From an uncultured Cytophagaceae bacterium (lineage in GTDB: Bacteria; Bacteroidota; Bacteroidia; Cytophagales; Spirosomataceae), in assembly GCA_903837305.1 (NCBI GenBank), contig CAILUB010000123.1:1-5320 (forward strand): 5,320 nucleotides of DNA, written 5' to 3'. The position numbers and the translations under genes were made by a program. This document shows positions 3,553 through 5,320 of this stretch, piece after piece (position 1 is the stretch's first letter; the number at the start of each line of letters is the position of its first letter). Below the pieces are notes generated by a model. The model saw only the letters and a list, made by a program, of their open reading frames with translations. It was not told where the DNA came from and searched no databases.

Positions 3553-5320
3553 ATGAAATCTCGTGTGCTTATTGCCTTGCTTTTTGCTTCTAGTTCATTA
3601 CTAGCACAAACGCAACCCGTCATTGTCGCTATGAAAACGCCTACTTTACGGGTAGGAAAATTATCCTTTAAGGACTTAAATAAGAACAATAAACTGGACA
3701 AATACGAAGACTGGCGCTTGCCAGTGGACGTGCGTGTGAAGGATTTAGTTTCCCAAATGACCGTCGAGGAAAAACTCGGTTTCATGCTGATCAGCACGAC
3801 TCGTATGGGCGGGGACCAAGTGTTCGCGAATGGAGTACAAGGTGGAGGGCCTAGAACACCCATCACCGAAGGATTTAACGAAGAGGATTTAGTCCAAACG
3901 ACAAATATGTTTACCCGCAAGCCTTTAGGCGCTCCCAATATGTCTGCGGCGGGAACAACCAAAGGTGTCACGCAATACCATCTTCGCCATTTCATTTTAC
4001 GTGCCAATGCGTCGCCTGAAATCATGGCCAAATGGTCGAATAACTTACAAGAGCTGTGTGAGTCAACGCGTTTAGGAATCCCGGCAATCGTCGCTTCGAA
4101 TCCGCGTAATCACGTAACAACAGATGCGTCTGTGGGACTTAGTGTGGGCCTTACCGCCTTTTCTAAGTGGCCAGGAGAATTAGGTTTAGCAGCCATGCGC
4201 GACTTTACATTAACGCGCAAGTTTGCCGAAACGGCCTCAGCAGAATGGCGCGCCGTGGGTCTTCGTAAAGGCTATATGTACATGGCGGATTTAGCGACTG
4301 AACCACGCTGGGGTCGGGTGGAAGGAACTTTTGGAGAAGATGCGGATTTAGCTTCTAAGATGATTACTGAGATCGTCTTAGGTTTCCAAGGAAATAAACT
4401 TTCTAATACCTCTGTGGCGATGACGACGAAACACTTTCCAGGCGGTGGCCCGCAAGTGGATGGACAAGATTCACACTTCGATTGGGGTAAGTTTGCGCAT
4501 TACCCTGGGGGAATGTTTGACTACCATGTAAAGCCATTTAAGGCAGCGATTGCAGCCGGAACTTCTGCCATCATGCCCTACTATTCTGCTCCTAAAGGAA
4601 AGGAATTCGAGGAGGTGGGATTCTCATATAACAAAGCGATGATCGGTGATTTATTACAAGGCAAGTTAGGCTTCCACGGGATCATCAACTCCGATACAGG
4701 CCCTATCGAAATGATGCCTTGGGGTGTGGAAAACATCAGCATTCCAGAGCGCTATAAAAAAGCCTTGAATGCTGGAGTGGATATCTTCTCTGGTGCGGCG
4801 GATCCTACGACTTTGATCGAAGTGGTAAAGACTGGATTGGTTTCTGAAGAGCGCATTAACCAATCGGTGGCAAAATTATTAAAAGAGAAATTCGACTTAG
4901 GTCTTTTCGAGAATCCGTATGTCAATGTGGAGGACGCTGTGAAGACAGTGGGTAACAAAGAAGCGGTTGCCGCAGCCGATTTAGCTTTGCGCAAATCGAT
5001 TGTCTTATTACGCAATGACGATAAGCGTTTGCCATTAGCGAAGAAGACCAAAGTGTACTTCGAGACGTATTTCCAATCAGGCCGCAACGCTGGAGGAGAA
5101 GCGATTAAGGTTTCGAAACCAAATTATCCTGGTTTAGAATTCGTATCCACGAAGGAAGAGGCAGATGTCGTTTTATTGTGGCTAGTTCCTACTTCAGGGG
5201 GCTTATTCAGCTCGCAGGGTTCAAAAATCGACTTAAATCTGTCTAAGAATCGCATCGATGTGAATCACGTGAATGAGGTATTGAATGCAAAACCGACAAT
5301 CGTAGTGATCAATTATACGA
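3553..5320 (+). CDS. Secreted glycoside hydrolase family 3 enzyme (beta-glucosidase-like), C-terminus beyond right edge
   Basis: The first 589 codons are present and stay open to the window end. The ATG at 3553 gives a signal peptide (K2, R4, hydrophobic core, cleavage probably after A18, 'LLA-Q'), so the enzyme acts in the periplasm or outside. Residues 41-52 form a full EF-hand loop (D41, N43, N45, L48, D49, E52). The family 3 TIM-barrel domain follows: V58-R61-V-x-D64-L-V-x-Q-M-T-x-E-E-K74 opening, E250-P-R252-W253-G254-R255 with F260-G-E-D263, K293-H294-F295-P296-G297, and the nucleophile segment G-F-H-G-I-I-N-S-D381-T-G. D381 aligns with the catalytic Asp. From about residue 482 (SIVLLRND) the C-terminal GH3 domain starts; its acid/base residue would lie outside the window. 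It hydrolyses beta-linked glycosides in its family, but glucosidase, xylosidase or other specificity cannot be told. NagZ-type hexosaminidase is unlikely because the second domain is present. Codon use resembles the neighbouring genes. Confidence 0.92.
   Translation, partial: MKSRVLIALLFASSSLLAQTQPVIVAMKTPTLRVGKLSFKDLNKNNKLDKYEDWRLPVDVRVKDLVSQMTVEEKLGFMLISTTRMGGDQVFANGVQGGGPRTPITEGFNEEDLVQTTNMFTRKPLGAPNMSAAGTTKGVTQYHLRHFILRANASPEIMAKWSNNLQELCESTRLGIPAIVASNPRNHVTTDASVGLSVGLTAFSKWPGELGLAAMRDFTLTRKFAETASAEWRAVGLRKGYMYMADLATEPRWGRVEGTFGEDADLASKMITEIVLGFQGNKLSNTSVAMTTKHFPGGGPQVDGQDSHFDWGKFAHYPGGMFDYHVKPFKAAIAAGTSAIMPYYSAPKGKEFEEVGFSYNKAMIGDLLQGKLGFHGIINSDTGPIEMMPWGVENISIPERYKKALNAGVDIFSGAADPTTLIEVVKTGLVSEERINQSVAKLLKEKFDLGLFENPYVNVEDAVKTVGNKEAVAAADLALRKSIVLLRNDDKRLPLAKKTKVYFETYFQSGRNAGGEAIKVSKPNYPGLEFVSTKEEADVVLLWLVPTSGGLFSSQGSKIDLNLSKNRIDVNHVNEVLNAKPTIVVINYT

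Noticed and set aside
3504..4031. Long open frame on the minus strand opposite the GH3 gene
   Set aside because: It is antisense to a GH3 coding region with clear motifs; its translation shows no recognisable domain and is a by-product of that gene's codon use.
4666..5087. Two overlapping minus-strand open frames
   Set aside because: Both lie opposite the GH3 catalytic and C-terminal regions, which are conserved in the plus frame; no domain or start context supports them.

Overview
The window looks like compact, moderate-GC chromosomal DNA from a Bacteroidota bacterium, plausibly of the Cytophagales type. This is an inference. It rests on the AT-rich leaders without clear Shine-Dalgarno sites, on a TAnnTTTG-type promoter element at 1712-1719, and on the gene families seen: Tat-exported Gfo/Idh/MocA oxidoreductase, TolB-like secreted propeller, XRE regulator with a 2TM tail, and YdeI/DUF1801 protein. 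Seven protein genes fill almost the whole window. No intergenic gap exceeds about 60 bases, and I see no tRNA, rRNA, CRISPR array, insertion sequence or phage gene.

Left block (1-1685, all minus strand): a VOC/bleomycin-resistance-like protein, then a secreted TolB-like PD40 beta-propeller, then a Gfo/Idh/MocA oxidoreductase with a twin-arginine signal that runs off the left edge. Gaps of 36 and 34 bases suggest one transcription unit. The propeller and the oxidoreductase are both predicted to be exported and could serve the same periplasmic carbohydrate pathway. The VOC gene has no obvious link to them.

Middle block (1739-3499): a plus-strand integral membrane methyltransferase of the isoprenylcysteine carboxyl methyltransferase/NnrU type, divergent from the VOC gene. 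Its 3' end overlaps by 20 bases the end of a minus-strand XRE regulator carrying two transmembrane helices. Upstream of the regulator, on the same strand, lies a DUF1801/YdeI-type protein whose last ~25 residues form a complete CDGSH iron-sulfur motif. A short CGCAAAGA repeat begins right after its stop codon.

Right block (3553-5320, plus strand): the first 589 codons of a secreted glycoside hydrolase family 3 enzyme, divergent from the YdeI gene and running off the right edge. It carries an EF-hand-type calcium loop just after the signal peptide and an atypical SDTG nucleophile segment. With the exported oxidoreductase and propeller, it points to glycan breakdown in the periplasm or at the cell surface.

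I found no clear new multi-gene system. The most distinctive features are the YdeI-CDGSH fusion, the membrane-tethered regulator with a possibly leaderless promoter, and the EF-hand GH3 variant.
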